Below are positions 24,513 to 31,489 of a stretch of 45,156 bases of DNA, piece after piece. The stretch is from positions 1 through 45,156 of the forward strand of contig NZ_NHOA01000109.1 of NCBI RefSeq assembly GCF_002727125.1, in the 5' to 3' direction. Under the pieces are notes generated by a model, which was not told where the DNA came from, did not search any database, and was given only the letters and a program-made list of their open reading frames with translations. This DNA comes from Halorubrum persicum (GTDB taxonomy: Archaea > Halobacteriota > Halobacteria > Halobacteriales > Haloferacaceae). How positions within the stretch are numbered: position 1 is the first letter of the stretch; every line of letters starts with the position of its first letter. The translations under genes and the position numbers were made by a program.

Positions 24513-24517
24513 AAAGA
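24511..24517 (-). terminator. T-rich terminator after the CAU tRNA
   Basis: On the minus strand the tRNA 3' end is followed directly by TCTTTTT, a T-rich archaeal-type terminator. It overlaps the stop codon of the HAD gene, which runs the other way. CCA is not encoded after the discriminator base. Confidence 0.45.
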
Positions 24518-24593
24518 TGGGCCTTGCCGGATTTGAACCGGCGATCACTCCGTTATGAGCGGAGGGCTTTGAGCCAGACTAAGCTAAAGGCCC
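24518..24593 (-). tRNA. tRNA with CAU anticodon (probably tRNA-Ile2, else elongator tRNA-Met)
   Basis: A 76-base cloverleaf. The acceptor is GGGCCTT/AAGGCCC, with D-stem GCTT/AAGC and anticodon stem CTCCG/CGGAG around loop CTCATAA (anticodon CAT). The T-arm is GCCGG-TTCAAAT-CCGGC and the discriminator is A. All stems pair perfectly and there is no intron. GGGCC at the acceptor, TAGCTTAGTCTGG in the D-arm and discriminator A fit haloarchaeal tRNA-Ile2, whose C34 becomes agmatidine to read AUA. Initiator tRNA-Met is excluded by the acceptor and anticodon stems. CCA is not encoded. Confidence 0.93.
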
Positions 24594-24727
24594 GTGGTGC
24601 GGGCTAAACGGGACGAGCCCTTTAGCGTACCGAATCGGTGTGATCGCCGGACGGGACCGGGAGTGAACTTGTCGATAGAAAGCCGGAGTCGTCACCAAAC
24701 GGTATGCGGAGTAGGAACGGAAAGAGG

Positions 24728-24800
24728 CGCCGAAGCCAGGACTCGAACCTGGGACCGCCTCGTTAACAGCGAGGCGCTCTACCAACTGAGCTACTTCGGC
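24728..24800 (-). tRNA. tRNA-Asn (GTT)
   Basis: A 73-base cloverleaf. The acceptor is GCCGAAG/CTTCGGC, with D-arm GCTCAGTTGGTAGAGC and anticodon stem CCTCG/CGAGG around loop CTGTTAA (anticodon GTT). The T-arm is CCAGG-TTCGAGT-CCTGG and the discriminator is G. CCA is not encoded. It lies 134 bases upstream of the CAU tRNA on the same strand and divergent from the CCA-adding enzyme, which would finish its 3' end. Confidence 0.96.
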
Positions 24801-24973
24801 TCGATTCAGCGTACTCGATTCGTTTTGATAGGGCTTTCGTTTCCGCCCGACCCGAGTGCGATCGGTTGGCGCACCCAGATCGCTCCCAGCCGCCGTCTCC
24901 CGATCGACTCGCAGAGCACGCCACTCGCCCGGTGACCGACACGTTTTCGGCCGGACCGCGAGAAGCGAGTTTC

Positions 24974-26362
24974 ATGGACGATCTCGAGGCGGTGCTGTCG
25001 CGGGTGCGCGACCGAGTGGTGCCCGAGCCCGCTGAGCGCGACCACCTGCGGACGGTCGCCGCCGAACTCGCCGAGCGGACGCGAGCAGCGATCGCGGACC
25101 TCCCGGTCGACGCCGACGTGGTGCAGGTGGGGTCGACCGCCCGCGGCACGTGGGTCTCCGGCGACCGCGACATCGACCTCTTCGTGCGGTTCGACGCCGA
25201 CCTCGACCGCGAACAGCTGGAGGAGTACGGGCTCGCCGTCGGCCACGCCGTCCTCCCGGACGGCCACGAGGAGTACGCCGAACACCCCTACGTGAAGGGG
25301 ACCCACGAGGGGTTCGACGTGGACTTGGTCCCCTGTCACGACGTCGAGACCGCCGGGGACCTCGTCTCCGCCGTCGACCGCACCCCGTTCCACGACGCGT
25401 ACCTCTCCGCGCGGCTGGACGACGATCTCGCGGACGATGTCGTGCTCGCGAAGGCGTTCCTGAAAGGGATCGGAGCGTACGGGAGCGACCTCCGCACCGA
25501 GGGGTTCTCGGGGTACCTGACCGAGCTGCTCGTCCTGGAACTCGGGGGGTTCGTCCCCCTCGTGGAGTCCGCCCGGAGCTGGCACCCGCCGGTGGAGTTC
25601 GACCCCGAGGGGCACGCCGAGCGGACCTTCGACGACCCGCTCGTCGTGGTCGATCCGACCGATCCGACGCGGAACGTCGCGGCCGTCCTCTCGGCGGCGA
25701 ACCTCGCGCGGTTCCAACACTACGCCCGCGAGCTGCTCGCGGCGCCGAGCGAGGACCCGTTCGAGCCGGCTGACCCCGCCCCGCTCGACGCCGGTGACGT
25801 CCGGAGCCATCTCGATCGACGGAACACGACGCCGGCCGCCGTCGTGTTCGACGCTCCCGACGTGGTCGACGACCAGCTGTGGCCGCAGCTCCGGCGGTCG
25901 CTCGACGGGATCGTCCGGGGGCTGAACAAGCGCGGGTTCGACGTGCTCCGCGCGCGTGCGATGACCGACGCGGAGGGCCCCGATCGCGAGGGGGGCGGCG
26001 CCAAGCGCGCGGCGCTGTACGCCGAACTGGAGGTCGCAGAGCGGCCGGCGGTGGCGCGCCACGAGGGACCGCCGGTCGCGGTGCGGAAACACGCCGCGAG
26101 CTTCTACGAGTCGTACGCCGACGACGTGGATCCGGAGACGTACGGCCCGTTCATCGACGGCGATCGCTACGTCGTCGAACGAGAGCGGGAGTTCACGACG
26201 GTCCGCGAGTACCTCGAGAGCGACGCGGCCGGCGACGTGGCGCTCGGCGCGCAGGTGGAGCGGGAGTTCGCCGAGCGCGACGTGCTGGTCGGCGACGCGG
26301 TCGCGACCCTCGCGCCGGCGTTCGGGGTGCCGCTCAGGGAGTTCTACGAGCCGCACCCGTGA
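24974..26362 (+). CDS. cca: CCA tRNA nucleotidyltransferase, archaeal class I
   Basis: A 462-residue enzyme that adds CCA to tRNA 3' ends without a nucleic-acid template. The nucleotidyltransferase head carries VQVGSTARGTWVSGDRDIDL near residues 52-71 (GS plus D-x-D metal ligands) and the third acidic residue in GFDVDLVPCHDV. The central region FLKGIGAYGSDLRTEGFSGY, the body and the C-terminal tail follow, matching the class I archaeal length of about 440-460. The ATG at 24974 starts MDDLEAVLSRVRDRVVPEP, typical for the family; the longer frame from 24866 is Pro/Arg-rich and unlikely. It sits next to two tRNA genes that lack CCA. Confidence 0.95.
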   Translation: MDDLEAVLSRVRDRVVPEPAERDHLRTVAAELAERTRAAIADLPVDADVVQVGSTARGTWVSGDRDIDLFVRFDADLDREQLEEYGLAVGHAVLPDGHEEYAEHPYVKGTHEGFDVDLVPCHDVETAGDLVSAVDRTPFHDAYLSARLDDDLADDVVLAKAFLKGIGAYGSDLRTEGFSGYLTELLVLELGGFVPLVESARSWHPPVEFDPEGHAERTFDDPLVVVDPTDPTRNVAAVLSAANLARFQHYARELLAAPSEDPFEPADPAPLDAGDVRSHLDRRNTTPAAVVFDAPDVVDDQLWPQLRRSLDGIVRGLNKRGFDVLRARAMTDAEGPDREGGGAKRAALYAELEVAERPAVARHEGPPVAVRKHAASFYESYADDVDPETYGPFIDGDRYVVEREREFTTVREYLESDAAGDVALGAQVEREFAERDVLVGDAVATLAPAFGVPLREFYEPHP

Positions 26363-26419
26363 GCGCGTGGCGGGAGCCCGAGAGCCGAGAGTGAGGAACG
26401 ACTTGACGAGAGAGGGGGG

Positions 26420-26788
26420 CTACCGAGAGAGTCGGTCCGAGACGAGGTAGACGAGCGCGACGAGCGCGACCAAGACGGCGCCGATCGCCGACATGAACGC
26501 CGCGACCTGCGGAAAGACCAGCCAGAAGGCGACGTAAAACGAGAACGCGAACGCGAGCAGGCCGGCGATCATGACCCCGCGGGTCGGGTTTTGGACGGCC
26601 GCAACGAACGCGCGCTGGGGGAGCGAGAGGGTCCCGAAGTCGATCGGCGCGTCCGCCGAGTCGGGAGAATCCGCCGCGTCGGCGGTAGCTGCGGCGTCGG
26701 CGGTGCCGGGGGCATGGGGCTGGGCGTCCGCGGGCGAAGCGTCTGCCGTGGACCCGTCTGGGGCGCTTCCGTCCTCGTCGTCGGTCAC
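26420..26788 (-). CDS. Haloarchaeal two-helix membrane protein with acidic Ala-rich N-terminus
   Basis: A 122-residue protein. The first 48 residues are disordered and rich in Ala, Asp and Pro. An amphipathic piece (LSLPQRAFVAAVQNPTRG) follows, then two membrane helices at about 72-90 (VMIAGLLAFAFSFYVAFWL) and 95-116 (AAFMSAIGAVLVALVALVYL). I do not recognise a function. It is convergent with cca. Its codon bias and topology resemble other small haloarchaeal membrane proteins, so I consider it real. Confidence 0.7.
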   Translation of the reverse strand: MTDDEDGSAPDGSTADASPADAQPHAPGTADAAATADAADSPDSADAPIDFGTLSLPQRAFVAAVQNPTRGVMIAGLLAFAFSFYVAFWLVFPQVAAFMSAIGAVLVALVALVYLVSDRLSR

Positions 26789-26890
26789 GAGACCCAGTAG
26801 GGCACGGAGGCGCCTGTACCTGTCGTTCCCCGAGGTCCGATCAGGCGGACTCCTGACGGCGTCCGTTCCGCGTCGGCGCGCCTCCGGCGG

Positions 26891-28091
26891 TTATCTCGGA
26901 CCCCCCGAATCCGCAGCGCATTCCGGAGATCCGTCTCCGGGGGGCTCCCCCGCGACCGCGGCGGTCCGGCTCGCGCGGGGGCTCCCGCCGCCGTGCGGGG
27001 TCCGGCGCTCACGGACGCGAACGGTGTGTGCCGTTTCCGTCGCGTCGTCGACGACGAGCGCTTCGCCGGTGTCGGTCGGAAGCCGCGAGGCGAGGTCGCC
27101 GGCGAGGTAGGTCGCCTCGGCCTCGGCGAGCCGATCGAGGTCGCGTTCGGCGGTGAGACGATGGGCGACGATCAGGTCCGACTGGGAGACTGCGACGCTC
27201 GGCACCGCGCCGGGACGCTGCGTCGCACAGACCAGCGAGACGCCGGGCGCGCGACCGCGGGTCAACAGCGTCCGGAGTGCTGGGTCGGCGACGCCGCCGA
27301 AGAAGGCGTGCGCCTCGTCGATCAGGAGCCACGGGAGGCGGTCGAGGTCGCCGTCGATCCGGGCGTCGTAGAGTCCCCGAGCGACCGCCCGGACGACCGC
27401 GGCCGCGGCCGCCTCGGGGACGCCGGCGAGGTCGATCACGGTCGGGTCCCCGCCGGCGAGACGGGTGACCGGCGGCGCGGTCGCGTCGAACACGCCCCAC
27501 GACTCCGCGAGTCGGAGGTGGTTCGTCGCCGCGCGCCGGTCCGCCGCGGGCGCGTCCGCGTCGTCGACACGGTCGCGGAGCGTCGCAAGCGAGAGGGGGG
27601 GGGTCCGCCTCCTCCCGGTCGTCTCCGGCGTCGGTGGCGGCGTCGAAGGCATCGGCGACGACTCGCCACGCCAGGCTTCCCGGGCCGCTCGCCGGGTCGA
27701 GCCCGAGCAGGTCCGGCCACGCCTCCGGCGGGATCGCCGTCGGTCGGATCCGCGGTTCGACGACCCGTCCGCCTGCGGCCCGGAGCCCACCGAAGACGCC
27801 CATCGGATCAACCACGATCGGCGCGACGCCGCGCGAGGCCGCGAGCCCCTCCGCGAGGACGCCGAGCGTGTACGACTTGCCGGTGCCCCGCTTGCCGAAG
27901 ACGACGCCGGCGTGTGGCGTATCCGCGTCCACGCCGACACCGGCTCCCGCGCTCCCGTCGCGCGCGAGGAACGATCCGAGCCGAATGGTCGGGAGACGGC
28001 CGCCGGCGGTTTCGCCGTCCGCTCCGGCGGGAGAACTCTCGTCGGGGCCGGCTCCACCGTCCGAACCGGCTTCGCGTCCGAGCACGTGCAT
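26891..28091 (-). pseudogene. HerA/DUF87-like ATPase, frameshifted at a run of nine C
   Basis: The gene starts at ATG 28091 (MHVLGREAG) with Walker A GKRGTGKS at 66-73 and VAPIVVDPMGVFGGL. At 27595-27603 the coding strand has nine C, and the frame breaks near residue 163. One base fewer restores DPPLSLATLRDRVDDAD and the rest of the ATPase: Walker B LPWLLIDEAHAFFGG, LLTRGRAPGVSLVCATQRPG (Arg finger and sensor region) and AHRLTAERDLDRLAEAE. As given it makes a truncated product; with eight C it would be about 400 residues. The family includes DNA pumps involved in end resection, though this small form has no nurA neighbour. A sequencing error in the homopolymer is the simplest explanation. Confidence 0.85.
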
Positions 28092-28213
28092 AGCCGCGGT
28101 GCGCCCGGTATCGCACAAAAGGCCCGGGGAGAACGCGGTCGGTAACAGCCCGCCGGAGTGACGGTCGCGGGCGAGAGACGGTTCCCCCGACCCGCTCGGT
28201 CGACCCCGTCCAA

Positions 28214-28222
28214 CTATTTATC
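28214..28222 (+). promoter_or_regulatory. TATA-like box of the 28247 gene
   Basis: CTATTTATC lies 25-33 bases before the ATG at 28247 and is one of the clearest TATA elements in the window. It indicates a leaderless transcript. Confidence 0.55.
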
Positions 28223-28246
28223 AGTGATACCGCGGCCACCGGCGGT

Positions 28247-28723
28247 ATGCCGCACTCGAAACGGGACGGACGCACCGCGAACAACCGATCGTTCCGCGCA
28301 GACCGACGGGCGATCGAGGGGTTGCCGGTCAGGCTGGTCATCGCGCTCGTCGTCGGCGTCGCGAGCCTCAGCGTGATGATGGGGATGATCGGCGATATCG
28401 AAGGGCTGTCGGCGACGGAGCTCGACGCGCAGCCGCAGCCGGAGGTGACGACGCCGGGCGACCAGTCGCTCGACGTCGCCGTCCTCGATCCGGACGGCTC
28501 CCGCGTCGCGGACGCGACGGTAATCGTCCGAAGCGGATCGGCACAGATAGACGGCGTCGCCACCGGAACGACGAACGAGGACGGGATGGCGACGGTCGAT
28601 GTCGACCCGGAACTGGGGCCGAATCAGCCGGACGGCACCCTCACCGTCGAAGTGAAACCACCCGCGGAAGGCGACTACGTCGACGAGCGCGGGAACACGG
28701 AGGTGCTGGTGGTCGCGGAATGA
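28247..28723 (+). CDS. Membrane-anchored Ig-like (carboxypeptidase-regulatory) domain protein
   Basis: A 158-residue protein with a basic N-terminus and one membrane anchor (VRLVIALVVGVASLSVMMGM, about 28-47). A single exported beta-sandwich of about 95 residues follows (DQSLDVAVLDPDGSRVADAT, TNEDGMATVDVDPEL). It resembles CarboxypepD_reg/Big-type modules found in archaeal surface proteins. The orientation (N-in, domain outside) and spacing suggest a type II anchor. Function is unknown. It is divergent from the HerA-like gene and convergent with the PIMT-like gene, with no gap. Confidence 0.78.
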   Translation: MPHSKRDGRTANNRSFRADRRAIEGLPVRLVIALVVGVASLSVMMGMIGDIEGLSATELDAQPQPEVTTPGDQSLDVAVLDPDGSRVADATVIVRSGSAQIDGVATGTTNEDGMATVDVDPELGPNQPDGTLTVEVKPPAEGDYVDERGNTEVLVVAE

Positions 28724-29518
28724 TCAGAGGCGGTCGTCCCAGTCGATCCAGTCCTGCTCCCAGCCGTGCCGCGCGAAGTGACCCTGCTCGGCGCGCTCGG
28801 CGTCCTCGCGGCGGGTGCGGTTCCGCTCGACGCCGCGCTGCTCGCCGTCGACGAGCATCGGCTGGAGGCGGGCCGGACCGGCCGTTTCGACCGTCCGGAA
28901 CCCCGTCGGGGCGGTATCGTCGTCGATCGCGTCGTCGGTCGCGTCTCCCGCCGAGTCCGGCTCGATCGCGGCGATCGTTTGCACCGCCGTCCCGCGGGGG
29001 TAGACGATCCGGCCATCGTCGGCGAGCTGCTCGCGGAGCGCGCGCGGCGGCTCGACGACTCCGGCCTCGAGGAGGATCCGGTCGTACGGGGCGTATTCGG
29101 GGAGCCCGTTCGCCCCGTCCCGCCGGTCGACGAGGACGGCGTCGTATCCGGCCGTCGAGAGGTTCGACCGGGCGAGCGCGACCGCCCCGCGGTCGATGTC
29201 GACGGCGTGGACGTGCCTCGCGCCAGCGATTTCAGCGAGCAGCGCGACGGAGTAGCCGACGCCCGCGCCCACGACGAGCACCTCGTCGCCCTCGTCGGCG
29301 TCGAGCGCGGCTAACAGCCGCACGACCGTCGCGGGCGCGAGCGACCGGTCCCCGTTGCCGCCGCCCCGGCCGGTCTCGCCCCCGGCCGTCGAAGCGTCGT
29401 CGACGAACGGGTCACGTGAGACGCGTTGGAGCGCCGCTAACACGGGCTCGTCCAGCGTCTCGCCGATCTGGTGTTCGAGCCCCTCGATCATGTCGGCTCG
29501 AAGCGACGCCTCGTCCAT
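28724..29518 (-). CDS. PIMT-family methyltransferase paralogue 1 (protein-L-isoaspartate O-methyltransferase-like)
   Basis: A 264-residue SAM methyltransferase of the PCMT family. The N-terminal helix LRADMIEGLEHQIGETLDEP precedes motif I VLVVGAGVGYSVALLAEIAG, then VHAVDIDRGAVALARSNL and DRILLEAGVVEPPRALREQL. It differs from standard PIMT in several ways. It lacks the PHM-type substrate-recognition segment of the adjacent paralogue, has a Gly/Asn-rich insert and has a longer C-terminal extension ending HGWEQDWIDWDDRL. It may act on another substrate. The ATG at 29518 gives MDEASLRADM. It is 70 bases downstream of the canonical paralogue. Confidence 0.85.
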   Translation of the reverse strand: MDEASLRADMIEGLEHQIGETLDEPVLAALQRVSRDPFVDDASTAGGETGRGGGNGDRSLAPATVVRLLAALDADEGDEVLVVGAGVGYSVALLAEIAGARHVHAVDIDRGAVALARSNLSTAGYDAVLVDRRDGANGLPEYAPYDRILLEAGVVEPPRALREQLADDGRIVYPRGTAVQTIAAIEPDSAGDATDDAIDDDTAPTGFRTVETAGPARLQPMLVDGEQRGVERNRTRREDAERAEQGHFARHGWEQDWIDWDDRL

Positions 29519-29588
29519 AGCGTGGCTCGGTGCTCGGCCCTCTAAAAGCGCTCGCTCGGTGTCGTGCCGCGTGTCACCGAGTCGCCCG

Positions 29589-30221
29589 TCACCGCATCGG
29601 AACGAACCGGACACCGCCGTGGTCCTCGCGGTCGACGCCCTCCGCTCCGATCGTCAGTCTGACGAGCCGCTGCGCGCCGGCGCGACCGACCGGCGCGACG
29701 ACCCGGCCGCCCGACCGCACGCGCTCGACGATCTGGTCGGGGACTGCATCGGTCGGCGCGCAGGTCAGATACGCGGCGTCGAAAGGCGCTTCGTCGCGGA
29801 ACGCCGTTCGCCCGTCGCCGGCCTGGACGGTCACGTCGTAGCCGAGCCGCCGGAGCCGTTCGCGGGCCGATTCGGCCAGCTCCGGGACGTACTCGACGCT
29901 GTACACGTTCCCCGGGCCGACGATCTCGGCGACGACGGCGGCGTGGTAGCCGCAGCCCGTACCGACCTCCAACACTCGGTCGCCCGGTCCGACATCGAGC
30001 AGGTCGGTCATGAGCGCCACCATATGCGGCGCGCTGATCGTCTGATCGTGGCCGATCGGGAGCGGCCGGTCGGCGTAGGCGCGCGATCGGTGGCCCTCCG
30101 GGACGAACGCGTGTCGCGGTACCGATCCGATCGCCGCGAGCGTCCGCTCGTCGACATCGAGCCGGCGACGGAGGCTGGCGACGAGGTCGCGACGGGCAGC
30201 TTCGTGGTCGGCGTCGTCCAT
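29589..30221 (-). CDS. pcm: Protein-L-isoaspartate O-methyltransferase
   Basis: A 210-residue PIMT that repairs isoaspartyl residues in aged proteins with SAM. It shows the canonical layout: VPRHAFVPEGHRSRAYADRP, IGHDQTISAPHMVALMTDLL (substrate loop with the conserved QTISAPHM), motif I VLEVGTGCGYHAAVVAEIVG, then VYSVEYVPELAESARERLRR and GDGRTAFRDEAPFDAAYLTC. The ATG at 30221 is the expected start; five residues upstream are unlike the family. It is followed on the same strand by a divergent paralogue, and preceded at 30324 by Hsp20 genes, forming a protein-quality cluster. Confidence 0.94.
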   Translation of the reverse strand: MDDADHEAARRDLVASLRRRLDVDERTLAAIGSVPRHAFVPEGHRSRAYADRPLPIGHDQTISAPHMVALMTDLLDVGPGDRVLEVGTGCGYHAAVVAEIVGPGNVYSVEYVPELAESARERLRRLGYDVTVQAGDGRTAFRDEAPFDAAYLTCAPTDAVPDQIVERVRSGGRVVAPVGRAGAQRLVRLTIGAEGVDREDHGGVRFVPMR

Positions 30222-30323
30222 GGGTCGTCGTAGCACGCGAGGCGTGGAGAAAGTGTTGGCGTGAGAAGGGGGGCGGGGACGAGAACGGAGATGAGAACGA
30301 AGATGAGAACGAACGCGGGGAGC

Positions 30324-30749
30324 CTACGCCACGTCGATCCGGTGGCCCTCGTCTGCCACGTCGGCTGTCTTCGGGAGCGTGACGGTGAGCACGCCGTGGC
30401 GGTACGTCGCGCTCGCGTCCTCGTCGACGACGGGTCCGGGGAGGTCGACGGATCGGGTGGTGGACTCGTGGCGCCGCTCGCGTCGGAGGTAGCGACGGTC
30501 CGCCTCGTGGTCTCCGTCCTCGCGCTCCGTGTCGCGCTCGGCGGTGATCGTGAGCCGTCCCTCCGTCGCCCGCACGTCGATGTCCTCGCGGTCGTACCCC
30601 GGGAGGTCGGCCATGACGACGAACTCGTCGTCGTACTCGGCCACGTCGATGTCCGTCGTTCGGAGGTCACGCCCCCACGCGCGGTCGCCGCCGAAGGAGG
30701 CGCGGCCGAGGAACTGCTCGATCTCGTCGAAGGGGTTTGTTCTGTTCAT
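30324..30749 (-). CDS. Hsp20/alpha-crystallin family chaperone 1
   Basis: A 141-residue small heat-shock protein. The alpha-crystallin domain runs from about 33 to 130: DIDVAEYDDEFVVMADLPGY, DREDIDVRATEGRLTITAER, an RREDxx-type loop, and GVLTVTLPK, with the C-terminal HRIDVA tail. It should bind unfolding proteins as an ATP-independent oligomeric chaperone. The canonical C-terminal I-x-I anchor is reduced to IDV. The start ATG at 30749 has a TATA-like CTTTAATACC at 30775-30784, with a likely short leader. It is the neighbour of a second Hsp20 gene and the PIMT genes. Confidence 0.92.
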   Translation of the reverse strand: MNRTNPFDEIEQFLGRASFGGDRAWGRDLRTTDIDVAEYDDEFVVMADLPGYDREDIDVRATEGRLTITAERDTEREDGDHEADRRYLRRERRHESTTRSVDLPGPVVDEDASATYRHGVLTVTLPKTADVADEGHRIDVA

Positions 30750-30774
30750 GGTCACCTATAGAGACGCGTTCAGT

Positions 30775-30784
30775 GGTATTAAAG
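30775..30784 (-). promoter_or_regulatory. TATA-like box of Hsp20 gene 1
   Basis: Minus-strand CTTTAATACC lies 26-35 bases before the ATG at 30749. The sequence TCTATAGGTGACC just before the ATG leaves room for a leader of only a few bases. This looks like an independent promoter, not read-through from the second Hsp20 gene. Confidence 0.5.
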
Positions 30785-30866
30785 ACGACAGGATAGCTGA
30801 TAGCTCGTGTCAGCCGGCTCGGAAGACGCGAAGCGACGGCGACGAGAGAGCCCGAACCCTGACCGG

Positions 30867-31400
30867 TCAGTTCACGTCGATGCTGTGGCCGGCGGAGTCC
30901 GACGACGCCCGTTTGGGAAGGGTGACGGTGAGCACGCCGTCGTCGTACGAGGCGGTCGTGCCGTCGCGTTCGACCGGTTCGGGGATCGGAACCCGGCGCG
31001 ACACCGAGCGGCGGCGGCGTTCGTGGCGGTGGTAGCGAACCGCCGCGTCGCCTCCGGCCTCAGAGCCGACGCCCGCGTCGTCAACGCTGTCTTCGTCTCC
31101 GGCCGCGTCGGCTTCGCCGACCGTCGCCTCCGCGTCCCGGGTCTCCTCGCGGGTGGCCGCGATCGAGAGCGCGTCGTCGTGAAGCTCCACCTCGATCTCG
31201 TCGGCGTCGTAGCCGGGGAGATCGGCGAGCACGGTGATCGACTCGTCGTCCTCGATCACGTCGACGGCGACGTCGCGGGCCCCGGGGAATCCGGGCACCT
31301 CGGGCCCCGGCGCGTCGAGCGTGCCGCCCAGCTCCTCGAACTCCTGTCCCATCCGTTCGAGCAGGTCCTCTATCTCGGTGAAGGGATCGCGTCGCGTCAT
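30867..31400 (-). CDS. Hsp20/alpha-crystallin family chaperone 2
   Basis: A 177-residue paralogue of the adjacent Hsp20. It has the conserved pieces DVAVDVIEDDESITVLADLP, YDADEIEVELHDDALSIAAT and GVLTVTLPK, ending HSIDVN. It contains an acidic insert of about 35 residues (DAEATVGEADAAGDEDSVDD and following) between core strands, absent from the first copy, and a longer N-terminal arm. The ATG at 31400 begins MTRRDPFTEIEDLLERMGQ. The arm length and insert suggest a different oligomer or client range (inference). Confidence 0.9.
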   Translation of the reverse strand: MTRRDPFTEIEDLLERMGQEFEELGGTLDAPGPEVPGFPGARDVAVDVIEDDESITVLADLPGYDADEIEVELHDDALSIAATREETRDAEATVGEADAAGDEDSVDDAGVGSEAGGDAAVRYHRHERRRRSVSRRVPIPEPVERDGTTASYDDGVLTVTLPKRASSDSAGHSIDVN

Positions 31401-31489
31401 ACAGGACAGGATTCGGCGCGGAGCGACTTGAACGTACGGGCGGGTCGCCGAGCAGAGGGGAGCGACGGCGACGCGGCGAGGAGGCGACC

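Noticed and set aside
24518-24593. Initiator tRNA-Met for the CAU tRNA
   Set aside because: The acceptor GGGCCTT/AAGGCCC and anticodon stem CTCCG/CGGAG are unlike archaeal initiators, which need GC-rich GGG/CCC pairs next to the anticodon loop. Ile2 or elongator Met remain.
26891-28091. Two separate genes for the HerA-like region
   Set aside because: The N-terminal part alone has only Walker A and the C-terminal part only Walker B. They join precisely at the C9 tract, so one frameshifted gene is more likely.
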